Positions 1 to 5,649 of a stretch of 9,656 nt of DNA are shown one piece after another. The position numbers were made by a program, and so were the translations under genes. Below the pieces are notes generated by a model. It worked only from the letters and a program-made list of their open reading frames with translations. It searched no databases and was not told the DNA's origin. Position 1 is the first letter of the stretch. The number at the start of each line of letters is the position of its first letter. The stretch comes from Clostridia bacterium (lineage in GTDB: Bacteria > Bacillota > Clostridia > Oscillospirales > CAG-382), in the NCBI GenBank assembly GCA_017501055.1, contig JAFVXP010000078.1, positions 1 to 9,656 of the forward strand. The letters run 5' to 3'.

Positions 1-66
1 GACACAAAAGTTTTTATTGAAAAAATGAACGGGGTCGGCGTACTTGAACAGGAAGATTTGGCTTGA
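1..66 (+). CDS. C-terminal end of a small protein, possibly PqqD family (partial)
   Basis: The first reading frame is open from the window edge to a TGA at 64-66 and encodes 21 residues. They contain the stretch FIEKMNGVGVLE and end in acidic residues. PqqD-family peptide chaperones, which present precursor peptides to radical SAM maturases, commonly end in this way: an 'FI..L...G.LE' helix. In Clostridia a PqqD-like gene often lies directly before an S24/S26-type peptidase gene, which is the arrangement here. The tail overlaps the next gene by 23 bases, which suggests translational coupling. The assignment rests on a very short tail plus context, so the reading frame is likely real but the family is only a guess. 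Confidence 0.4.
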   Translation, partial: DTKVFIEKMNGVGVLEQEDLA

Positions 67-523
67 GGGCATATTCCCTCTCATATCGGAACAATTAAAT
101 TCAGGCGGCAGCGCTTCATTTACAATACGTGGTACGAGCATGCTTCCCATGCTTAAGGACGGAATCGATTCGGTTAGGATAATTAAGCCTATTGTCCTTC
201 CAAAGAAATACGATATTATTTTTTACCGTCGTGACGACGGAACTTTTATTCTTCACAGAATAGTGGGGATAAAAGACGGGGACTATATCTGCAGAGGCGA
301 CAACCAGACCGAAAACGAATTTCCGGTTAAAAACGGTTCTATCATCGGCATTGTTACCGAATATACAAAAAACGGCAAAGTTATCAAGTTTGATTCTATA
401 CGTCAGACAGTTTATTCACGTTTTGTCGTTAATACCGTATTACTTAAGAAGTTCTTGCGGATATTGATTTCAAAAGCAAGAAAGCTTAAAAATTCTTTTA
501 CGAAAGAAAGCAGTTCTAAATGA
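44..523 (+). CDS. S24/S26-family peptidase-like protein (signal peptidase I-related, Ser/His type)
   Basis: A 159-residue protein with a signal-peptidase-like fold signature. GTSMLPML (residues 30-37) carries the candidate nucleophile Ser32. LHRIVG (70-75) places His71 where bacterial signal peptidase I has its catalytic lysine, and RGDN (84-87) matches the family's third motif. His in place of Lys is known from ER-type and SipW-like signal peptidases, so a Ser/His mechanism is plausible. There is no convincing N-terminal membrane anchor; the C-terminal ~50 residues are strongly basic and amphipathic, which may hold it at the membrane. The start is TTG at 44: the frame has a stop at 26-28 and no other usual start before the conserved region. 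The ribosome binding site is weak (GGGG at 30-33), so coupling to the upstream gene is likely. The substrate is unknown; processing of a small exported or modified peptide is inference. Confidence 0.75.
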   Translation: MNRKIWLEGIFPLISEQLNSGGSASFTIRGTSMLPMLKDGIDSVRIIKPIVLPKKYDIIFYRRDDGTFILHRIVGIKDGDYICRGDNQTENEFPVKNGSIIGIVTEYTKNGKVIKFDSIRQTVYSRFVVNTVLLKKFLRILISKARKLKNSFTKESSSK

Positions 524-849
524 AGGTTGCAGTTATTGGTTCGAGAAGTATCTCGAACGCAGACATAAGCAGGTTTATACCGCCCGATGCCGAGCTTATA
601 ATCTCCGGCGGTGCCATTGGTGTTGACACACTCGCCGAGAAATATGCCGACGCAAAGGGCATTAAAAAGATGATACTCTATCCCGATTATGAGCTTTACG
701 GAAAAAGCGCTCCGCTTATACGTGACAAGCTTATTGTGGACAACGCAGATTTTGTTGTTGCAGTTTGGGACGGAGTTTCTAAAGGAACGGAATTTACAAT
801 CTCCTACGCAAAACGCAGGGGAGTTCCTATTGAGATCTATATTTTATAA
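520..849 (+). CDS. Small SLOG-fold (DprA/DUF2493-like) nucleotide-binding protein
   Basis: A 109-residue single-domain protein. It opens with a Rossmann-type strand, MKVAVIGSRS (1-10), followed by SGGAIGVDTLAEKYA (29-43), the glycine-rich SLOG motif shared with DprA/Smf, DUF2493/YspA and LOG-type proteins. A second conserved block holds RDKLIVDNADFVVAVWDG (68-85) and KGT (88-90), typical of the phosphate/nucleotide-binding loop. No catalytic LOG motif for cytokinin-type phosphoribohydrolase activity is evident, so binding or sensing of a nucleotide or nucleic acid is more likely than an enzyme. The ATG overlaps the preceding stop as ATGA, so it is translated in an operon with the peptidase. 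It is the last gene before the terminator at 856-889. The specific function is unknown; the fold assignment is fairly secure. Confidence 0.75.
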   Translation: MKVAVIGSRSISNADISRFIPPDAELIISGGAIGVDTLAEKYADAKGIKKMILYPDYELYGKSAPLIRDKLIVDNADFVVAVWDGVSKGTEFTISYAKRRGVPIEIYIL

Positions 850-855
850 AAAAGC

Positions 856-889
856 AGAGCTTTTGCTAATTGGCAAAAGCTCTCTTTTT
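856..889. terminator. Bidirectional intrinsic terminator between convergent operons
   Basis: A perfect 11-bp stem, AGAGCTTTTGC (856-866) with GCAAAAGCTCT (873-883), closes a 6-base loop. On the plus strand it is followed by CTTTTTG, ending the peptidase/SLOG operon. On the minus strand the same stem is followed by GCTTTTTTAT (complement of 846-855), ending the deoC-cdd-pdp operon, whose last stop codon is at 903-905. Confidence 0.9.
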
Positions 890-902
890 GTCGGGGTGAT
901 TC

Positions 903-2207
903 TTATCTTATTATTTTGTATATGATAGGTTGCGATTCGGGTTTTGTTTTCGAGAAGGTGATATTATCAAGCCATTGTTCTGCTATTTTCTTATGGTCGG
1001 AAACGGTGCTTGATTGCAGTCTTGCTATCACTTCGCCTTTTTCGACGTAATCGCCGACTTTTTTAAGAAGAATTGCGCCTGCAGAGTAATCTATAATATC
1101 TTCTTTAGAAGCTCTGCCTGCGCCCAAGTGCATAGCGCAGATACCCAAGCCCGAAGCGTTTACCGAAGAGATATATCCCGATTCTTTGGCAATAACTTCG
1201 CTTACGAAATCTGCTTTACCGAAATCCGAGCCTTCATTAAACACCGAAATATCGCCCGATTGCATCTCAATCCATTTCAAAAAGCGGTTATATGCGCTTT
1301 TATCGTTTAAGACCTTTAATACAAGCTTGCGGCTTTCTTCGTATGTGATTCCCTTGCCAAGACTTACAAGCTCGCTTGCCAAGGTTATACATACCTCTTT
1401 AAGGTCGTTATCGCTTTCTTCACCTCTAAGCAGAGATACCGCTTCCATAACCTCCAAGGAATTGCCTATGGCACGTCCCAACGGTCTATCCATATTCGTT
1501 ATAACGGCGGAAACGTTACGTCCTGCACGTTTTGCTATTGAAACCATACGGCGAGCCAATTCCTCGGATTCCTCGTTGGTCTTCATAAAAGCACCGCTGC
1601 CCGTTTTCACGTCGAGGACTATGGACTTTGCGCCGCCTGCGAGCTTTTTGCTCATTATGCTTGAAACGATAAGCGGAATACTGCTTACCGTTGCGGTCAC
1701 GTCACGAAGGGCATACAGCTTTTTATCGGCAGGTACAAGCTCTTTACCTGCACTGCAAACGCAGACACCGCAGTTCTTTGATATATTGATAAACTCATCG
1801 AAAGGGAGCTCTATACGGAAATTCGGGATCGATTCCAGCTTATCTATCGTACCGCCCGTATGTCCCAAGCCTCTGCCCGAAAGTTTTGCTACGGTAAGAC
1901 CAAGCTCGGCGACAATGGGAGATATGATCAAGGTCGTTTTATCACCGACACCGCCCGTGCTGTGTTTATCGACGGAAAGATCGCCAAAGCAGGAAAGGTC
2001 GAGCATATCGCCCGATTCTGCCATAAGAAGTGTCATTCTCATTATCTCGGCATCGGTCATACCGTTTATACAGATTGCCATTAACAATGCAGACGCTTGA
2101 TAGTCTTTAACAGTTCCTTCAACGTAACCCGACACGAAAAATTCAAGCTCGGCATCGGTAAGCTCAAAGCCGTTACGTTTTTTATCGATTATGTCGTAAA
2201 TTCTCAT
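903..2207 (-). CDS. pdp: Pyrimidine-nucleoside phosphorylase
   Basis: A 434-residue cytoplasmic enzyme that reversibly phosphorolyses uridine, thymidine and deoxyuridine to the free base and (deoxy)ribose 1-phosphate. Family marks: phosphate-binding VDKHSTGGVGDK (79-90), the full thymidine/pyrimidine phosphorylase signature from Ser110 to Glu125 (SGRGLGHTGGTIDKLE), the base-binding region ALRDVTATVSSIP, and DVKTGSGAFMK. Length matches Bacillus-type Pdp. The gram-positive operon context with cdd and deoC favours Pdp over the thymidine-preferring DeoA, although sequence alone does not settle substrate range. The start is supported by AAGGAG at 2215-2220, 7 bases upstream; this Shine-Dalgarno touches the cdd stop codon, leaving 12 bases between the genes. 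It is the last gene of the operon. Confidence 0.93.
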   Translation of the reverse strand: MRIYDIIDKKRNGFELTDAELEFFVSGYVEGTVKDYQASALLMAICINGMTDAEIMRMTLLMAESGDMLDLSCFGDLSVDKHSTGGVGDKTTLIISPIVAELGLTVAKLSGRGLGHTGGTIDKLESIPNFRIELPFDEFINISKNCGVCVCSAGKELVPADKKLYALRDVTATVSSIPLIVSSIMSKKLAGGAKSIVLDVKTGSGAFMKTNEESEELARRMVSIAKRAGRNVSAVITNMDRPLGRAIGNSLEVMEAVSLLRGEESDNDLKEVCITLASELVSLGKGITYEESRKLVLKVLNDKSAYNRFLKWIEMQSGDISVFNEGSDFGKADFVSEVIAKESGYISSVNASGLGICAMHLGAGRASKEDIIDYSAGAILLKKVGDYVEKGEVIARLQSSTVSDHKKIAEQWLDNITFSKTKPESQPIIYKIIR

Positions 2208-2219
2208 AATAATTCTCCT

Positions 2220-2615
2220 TTATAAAGAAAAGGAATGAGGTAAAAGGTCGCAGAGAAGATATTCTTCGGTTTTGTCGTTTGAAGGGAGAATGATTTTGAA
2301 GGTTTTTGGGTTGCAAAACTCTGTCATAACCTGCAGGCAGACACCGCAAGGGGAACATAGATTCTTGCCTATCTCTTCCCTTCCGCCGACGATTGCGATT
2401 GAAACAAAATCCTTTTTACCCTCGCTTATGGCTTTAAAGAAGGCAACTCTTTCGGCACAGACAGTTGGTGTGAAAGACGCATTTTCTATATTACAGCCCG
2501 TATAAACGCTGCCGTCGGAGCAGAGCAGAGCTGCTCCTACACGGAAAGTTGAATAGGGTGAATATGACCTTTGTGCTGAGATTTTTGCCAATTCGCAAAG
2601 CTCTTTATTTGTCAT
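2220..2615 (-). CDS. cdd: Cytidine deaminase (tetrameric type)
   Basis: A 131-residue zinc enzyme that deaminates cytidine and deoxycytidine to uridine and deoxyuridine. The first motif, NIENASF...CAE, provides zinc ligand Cys53 and catalytic Glu55. The second, SPCGVC (88-93), provides zinc ligands Cys90 and Cys93. Three cysteine ligands and this length are typical of the small homotetrameric Bacillus-type Cdd rather than the larger dimeric E. coli type. The start overlaps the end of deoC by 11 bases; AAAGGAG at 2623-2629 sits 7 bases upstream, inside the deoC coding region, which confirms both the start and tight coupling. Its product feeds Pdp, encoded next in the operon. Confidence 0.95.
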   Translation of the reverse strand: MTNKELCELAKISAQRSYSPYSTFRVGAALLCSDGSVYTGCNIENASFTPTVCAERVAFFKAISEGKKDFVSIAIVGGREEIGKNLCSPCGVCLQVMTEFCNPKTFKIILPSNDKTEEYLLCDLLPHSFSL

Positions 2616-3267
2616 TCTTTAACTCCTTTGCCAATTTTACAATACGGCTTGTTCCAAGGCGTGAAGCTCCGAGATTTATAAACTCTTCTGCGTCGGCAAG
2701 TGACGATATACCGCCTGCGGCTTTTATCTTGACGGGTTCGCTGATATTATCCGCAAAAAGCTTTATATCCTCGACCGTCGCACCGCCTTTTGAAAAGCCT
2801 GTCGAGGTTTTTATATAGTCTGCGCCCGATTCTGTTACGATACGGCACATTTCCTTTTTCTCCCAATCGGTGAGAAGGCAGGTTTCGATTATTACCTTCA
2901 ACACCTTTCCTTTACATTCGTTACGCACGGCAACTATTTCATCAAGCACCAAATCAAGCCTGCCTGCACGAAGAAAGCCGATATTTATTACCATATCGAT
3001 CTCGTCGGCACCGTTAGCAATAGCTTCACGGGTCTCAAAGCATTTTGCCGATTTTGTCATATTGCCGTTTGGAAAGCCTATGACCGTACAAACGGGGATC
3101 CTGCCTTGTAAATGATCGGAAGCTGTTTTTACGTAGCAAGGCGGAATACACACCGATGCGGTTTTGTATTCTATGGCTTCATCACAAAGAGATATTATAT
3201 CGTCAAACGTTGCGGTTTGGGAAAGAAGAGTATGGTCGCATTTTGAAAGTATTGTTTCAAGTTTCAT
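2605..3267 (-). CDS. deoC: Deoxyribose-phosphate aldolase
   Basis: A 220-residue class I aldolase that cleaves 2-deoxy-D-ribose 5-phosphate to glyceraldehyde 3-phosphate and acetaldehyde. Visible catalytic residues in family motifs are Asp91 in EIDMVINIG, Schiff-base Lys153 in YIKTSTGF (151-158) and Lys182 in VKIKAAGGI (179-187). LKVIIETCLL (123-132) and the N-terminal DHTLL are also diagnostic. The length is that of ordinary bacterial DeoC. It is the first gene of the operon: AGAGG at 3276-3280 lies 8 bases before the ATG and the promoter at 3298-3326 lies just upstream. Together with cdd and pdp it channels pyrimidine deoxynucleosides into glycolysis. The intervening phosphopentomutase (DeoB) and a nucleoside transporter are not in this window. 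Confidence 0.95.
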   Translation of the reverse strand: MKLETILSKCDHTLLSQTATFDDIISLCDEAIEYKTASVCIPPCYVKTASDHLQGRIPVCTVIGFPNGNMTKSAKCFETREAIANGADEIDMVINIGFLRAGRLDLVLDEIVAVRNECKGKVLKVIIETCLLTDWEKKEMCRIVTESGADYIKTSTGFSKGGATVEDIKLFADNISEPVKIKAAGGISSLADAEEFINLGASRLGTSRIVKLAKELKNDK

Positions 3268-3297
3268 AATTATTACCTCTTTGTATTTCTTTATTAT

Positions 3298-3326
3298 ATT
3301 TTACCACAGTCTGTTTCTGTTTTCAA
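3298..3326 (-). promoter_or_regulatory. Sigma-A-type promoter of the deoC-cdd-pdp operon
   Basis: Reading the minus strand, TTGAAA (3321-3326) and TAAAAT (3298-3303) are separated by exactly 17 bases. Transcription would start near 3291, giving a leader of about 24 bases that contains the deoC ribosome binding site. The spacer holds a small inverted repeat, ACAGACTGT (3306-3314), which could be an operator. No riboswitch-sized leader is present, so any regulation is probably by a DNA-binding protein. Confidence 0.75.
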
Positions 3327-3359
3327 TATATAAACACCGCATCTCCCAAAAACAAGAGA

Positions 3360-3387
3360 AATGCCCGTACCGTACGGTACGGGCATT
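3360..3387 (-). terminator. Perfect 28-base palindrome, probable terminator of the sigma factor/zinc-ribbon operon
   Basis: AATGCCCGTACC (3360-3371) pairs without mismatch with GGTACGGGCATT (3376-3387) around a GTAC loop, giving a 12-bp stem. It begins 36 bases past the zinc-ribbon stop codon. On the minus strand it is followed by TTCTCTTGTTTTT, an interrupted T-run, so intrinsic termination is likely but not ideal. On the plus strand the following bases are not T-rich. The exact two-fold symmetry would also suit a dimeric protein site. Confidence 0.6.
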
Positions 3388-3423
3388 ATAACACTCATCT
3401 CAAGGCTTTAAATTGCCGAATGA

Positions 3424-3699
3424 TTACGCATTTCTCTGCTTTGCAAAGCATTCGCTGCAGTAAACAGGTCTGTCATCAGAGGGCTGGAAGGGAATCTTCG
3501 CTTCGCCGCCACATTCAGCGCAAACTGCGGTGAACATTTCTCTGGGAGCTCTGGTAGCCTGTTTTCTTGCATCTCTGCAAGCCTTGCAGCGCTGCGGTTC
3601 GTTCTGGAAGCCGCGTTCTGCATAGAATTCCTGTTCGCCTGCGGTGAAAACGAATTCGTTACCGCAATCTTTACAGGTGAGAGTCTTGTCTTCGTACAT
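3424..3699 (-). CDS. Zinc-ribbon protein with two CxxC pairs (zf-trcl plus CxxC-x17-CxxC)
   Basis: A 91-residue protein made almost entirely of two zinc-binding modules. The first has Cys9/Cys12 and Cys38/Cys41, with a 25-residue spacer containing the conserved GEQEFYAERGF. The second has Cys60/Cys63 and Cys81/Cys84 separated by exactly 17 residues, the CxxC-x17-CxxC module found in many clostridial and uncultured bacterial proteins. A basic linker (residues 42-53) joins them. There is no signal peptide or membrane segment, so it should be cytoplasmic. Its role is not established; nucleic-acid or protein binding is inferred from the zinc ribbons and basic linker. AGAGGAG at 3707-3713 lies 7 bases before the ATG. 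It starts 30 bases after the sigma factor gene and is probably co-transcribed with it. An overlapping longer frame at 3408-3779 lacks these features. Confidence 0.85.
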   Translation of the reverse strand: MYEDKTLTCKDCGNEFVFTAGEQEFYAERGFQNEPQRCKACRDARKQATRAPREMFTAVCAECGGEAKIPFQPSDDRPVYCSECFAKQRNA

Positions 3700-3729
3700 T
3701 GGTATTCTCCTCTTGTGGTTGAATTATAT

Positions 3730-4338
3730 TTACCCTTTTTGGGGGATTTCGGAATTAAGGGGTTTTGCGCTATCAGCATTGCCTATCATCTGTTTTAATT
3801 TATTCCTTATACGGAATATCGCATTGGAAGTGCTCTTAACACTTTTTCCCGTGACAAACGCAATACTTTCATACGACATATCCGACAAATACATATCGAA
3901 CACGGTTTTTTCATAAACCGAAAGTGTTTCGTACACCTTATCGTAAAGAAGCTTTGCTCTTACTTTGTCTATCAATATCTCTTCCGCCGAAGGAGAGGTT
4001 TCCCCGTCTTCGACAGTTTTAGGAACGATAACCGTTTTGGAAGTTTGTGTAGCATTCTTTCTGACACCGCTGATAATACTGTTCTTAACGCACAAGGAAG
4101 CGAATGTAGCGAAGGACGCCGTTTTGCTTGCATCATAGCTTCTTACAGCCTTCAGCAAGCCCACCAACCCTTCTTGGAACAAATCGTCATGATCCGAAGG
4201 GTTCGTAACTAAACTTTTAATATGATATTCAACAACTTTTTTATAAGTGTCCGCAAGAGCCTCAAAAGCAAGTTCATCACCGCTTTTTGCCGAAGCAATC
4301 AAATCTTCTTCGCATACGGCAGACAATTCTTTTTGCAT
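3730..4338 (-). CDS. Sigma-70 family RNA polymerase sigma factor, SigH-like
   Basis: A 202-residue sigma factor with region 2 at about residues 22-93, including DLFQEGLVGLLKAVRSYD (52-69) and FATFASLCVKNSIISGVRK (76-94), and region 4 at about 130-186, with ...SYESIAFVTGKSVKSTSNAIFRIRNKL. The ASFATFA-LCV wording and the SVKS-x3-A-x-RI recognition helix are closest to the SigH (Spo0H) group; regions 1.1 and 3 of a primary sigma factor are absent. It does not appear to be the classical sigH, which usually lies near rpmG-secE-nusG, so it may be a paralogue with its own regulon. AGGG-rich GGAGGG at 4346-4351 lies 7 bases before the ATG. It is transcribed from the strong promoter at 4401-4428 and followed by the zinc-ribbon gene. 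The target promoters cannot be told from this sequence. Confidence 0.85.
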   Translation of the reverse strand: MQKELSAVCEEDLIASAKSGDELAFEALADTYKKVVEYHIKSLVTNPSDHDDLFQEGLVGLLKAVRSYDASKTASFATFASLCVKNSIISGVRKNATQTSKTVIVPKTVEDGETSPSAEEILIDKVRAKLLYDKVYETLSVYEKTVFDMYLSDMSYESIAFVTGKSVKSTSNAIFRIRNKLKQMIGNADSAKPLNSEIPQKG

Positions 4339-4354
4339 TTAAGGTCCCTCCGAA

Positions 4355-4392
4355 GCAGTTAAAACGCAAAAATTTGCACAAACAATAACTGC
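4355..4392 (-). promoter_or_regulatory. Hairpin at the predicted 5' end of the sigma factor mRNA
   Basis: In the sigma factor leader, GCAGTTA (minus strand, 4392 to 4386) pairs perfectly with TAACTGC (4361 to 4355). Nested inside is the near-palindrome GCAAATTTTTGC (4377 to 4366). The promoter predicts a start near 4394, so the outer stem would sit at the extreme 5' end of the transcript. It stops 3 bases short of the Shine-Dalgarno. A 5'-end stem of this kind can stabilise an mRNA or hold a regulatory site; the function is inferred. Confidence 0.4.
4372..4383. repeat. Operator-like repeat, copy 1: ATTTGCACAAAC
   Basis: This 12-base element shares 11 bases (TTTGCACAAAC) with a second copy at 4461-4472, 89 bases away. 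Both have two-fold symmetry (TTTG-CA-CAAA). This copy lies just downstream of the predicted start of the sigma factor transcript, a classic repressor position. Identity as a binding site is inferred. Confidence 0.35.
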
Positions 4393-4400
4393 ACTAACTG

Positions 4401-4428
4401 ATTATACACATTTCATTGTATTTGTCAA
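4401..4428 (-). promoter_or_regulatory. Strong sigma-A-type promoter of the sigma factor/zinc-ribbon operon
   Basis: On the minus strand both hexamers match consensus exactly: TTGACA (4423-4428) and TATAAT (4401-4406), with a 16-base spacer. A run of seven A residues (complement of 4430-4436) lies immediately upstream of the -35 and may act as an UP element. The predicted start is near 4394. Housekeeping polymerase should therefore transcribe this alternative sigma factor strongly unless it is repressed; two operator-like repeats flank the promoter. Confidence 0.8.
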
Positions 4429-4460
4429 GTTTTTTTCTCCGTGCACAGTAAATTTCGTTA

Positions 4461-4472
4461 GTTTGCACAAAC
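4461..4472. repeat. Operator-like repeat, copy 2: GTTTGCACAAAC
   Basis: A perfect hyphenated palindrome, GTTTG-CA-CAAAC, located just after the stop codon of the kinase gene and about 70 bases upstream of the sigma factor transcription start. It shares 11 bases with the copy at 4372-4383. Its 2-base centre is too small for a hairpin loop, so a protein site is likelier than a terminator. Confidence 0.35.
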
Positions 4473-4476
4473 GCAA

Positions 4477-5601
4477 TTACTTAATTCTATCGCAAATGCA
4501 CTTTAAACGGGCACGAAGCTCGGGCATTTTGTTATCAATATCCTTTGCCAAAGCGATTTGCGCTCTCGTTCTTATAAGGTTATGCATAGGCTTTTTGCAC
4601 TTGAAATATACGTCGCCGTTAAGATAGTCCGTCAAAAATCTTGCGGCAAGCTCGAGAGTTATTACGAGCACCGAATCCGGAAGGCTTTCGATCTCTTCAT
4701 TCGTTGCGATATCGATAACCTTCGGAACGAAGCCCTCGACAAACGCAGAATAGTAATCCAGATCGAGGTATATCTTCGAAATATCGTCATTATCTTCCCC
4801 GCCGGGATTTCCCGCAAAGCGGACAGCATCGCCAAAGTCGTGTGCCATAAGTCCGGGCATTACGGTATCGAGGTCGATAACGGCAAGATGCTCGTCGGTA
4901 TCAACGTCGAACATTACGTTATTGCATTTGGTATCGTTATGAACTACACGCAAAGGAAGCTTTCCGAGGTCGCAAAGATAGCAGAGATATTCTGCCTTGG
5001 ATTGCATTGCCATAAGATAATCGTATTCTTCTTTGACCGATTCCAATCTTCCCTCTTTATCCTCTTTCGCAGCCTTTATCAAGTCGGCATAGCGCTTACG
5101 GGTATTGTGGAAATCGGGAATGGTTTCATAAAGAGTATCAGCATAGAAATCCGAAAGCTGGTTTTGGAATTCACCGAACGCCTCACCCGTTGTGCGAAGG
5201 TGTTGAATGTTTGCATCGGTGATACTTACCGCACCGTAAACGAAGGACATAACACGCCAATAATTGCCCTTTTCGTCGATATAGTAACAGCTTCCGTCAT
5301 CTCTCTTATAATACCGTAAAACACGGCGGCGTAAATCGGTAACGTTGCGCTCGCGAAGCTTTTGCTCGATATGATAGGTTACCTTACTTACGTTTTCCGC
5401 AATCTTTACGGGTTCGGTAAAGACGTGGTGATTTACACGCTGAATGATATAATTCTTTTCACCGTTGTAATATTTGGTCACTGCGAGATAGGTATCGTTG
5501 ATGTTACCCGTGCTGATGCCACGAATATCCTTCAATTCACCTTTTAGCTTGAACTCTTTGATTATCGTTTCGAAAAGAGAAAAAAGTTCGGTATTACTCA
5601 C
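4477..5601 (-). CDS. NahK/LnpB-like N-acetylhexosamine 1-kinase (APH-fold sugar kinase)
   Basis: A 374-residue kinase of the aminoglycoside phosphotransferase fold. Long motifs match, from memory, bifidobacterial N-acetylhexosamine 1-kinase: ISTGNINDTYL (29-39, nucleotide loop), FGEFQNQLSDF (142-152), LRVVHNDTKCNN (217-228) with catalytic Asp223, VIDLDTVMPG (241-250) with metal-binding Asp243/Asp245, DFGDAVRF (255-262), and a C-terminal DYLNGDVYFK...HNLIRTRAQIAL. NahK phosphorylates C1 of GlcNAc or GalNAc with ATP. Here the neighbours are alpha-glucan enzymes rather than lacto-N-biose genes, so the physiological substrate is open. The start is GTG at 5599-5601; an in-frame TGA lies just upstream, and AGGA lies about 10 bases before the start. 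It follows the GH13 gene by 48 bases with no terminator between them, so it is probably the last gene of that operon. No clear intrinsic terminator follows it. Confidence 0.8.
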   Translation of the reverse strand: MSNTELFSLFETIIKEFKLKGELKDIRGISTGNINDTYLAVTKYYNGEKNYIIQRVNHHVFTEPVKIAENVSKVTYHIEQKLRERNVTDLRRRVLRYYKRDDGSCYYIDEKGNYWRVMSFVYGAVSITDANIQHLRTTGEAFGEFQNQLSDFYADTLYETIPDFHNTRKRYADLIKAAKEDKEGRLESVKEEYDYLMAMQSKAEYLCYLCDLGKLPLRVVHNDTKCNNVMFDVDTDEHLAVIDLDTVMPGLMAHDFGDAVRFAGNPGGEDNDDISKIYLDLDYYSAFVEGFVPKVIDIATNEEIESLPDSVLVITLELAARFLTDYLNGDVYFKCKKPMHNLIRTRAQIALAKDIDNKMPELRARLKCICDRIK

Positions 5602-5649
5602 TTGAATTCATTCCTATCATTAATATATTTTAGGGATAGTTGCGAATCT

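Noticed and set aside
1186..2100. Long open frame of 304 residues on the plus strand, opposite pdp
   Set aside because: The minus strand carries an unmistakable Pdp with all motifs. The plus-strand frame has serine/leucine-rich low-complexity composition typical of an antisense shadow, and no recognisable domain.
3723..3728. Perfect TATAAT on the minus strand upstream of the zinc-ribbon gene
   Set aside because: No reasonable -35 hexamer lies 16-18 bases upstream, and the region is AT-rich. Read-through from the sigma factor gene is the simpler explanation.
3408..3779. 123-residue minus-strand frame overlapping the zinc-ribbon gene
   Set aside because: The alternative frame at 3424-3699 has eight ordered cysteines and a good Shine-Dalgarno at the right distance. 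The longer frame has neither and also runs into the sigma factor gene.
5602..5649. Possible terminator or promoter between the GH13 and kinase genes
   Set aside because: Only a 5-bp CTATC/GATAG pairing with a large loop is present, with no T-run and no clear -35/-10 pair, so the two genes are taken as one operon.
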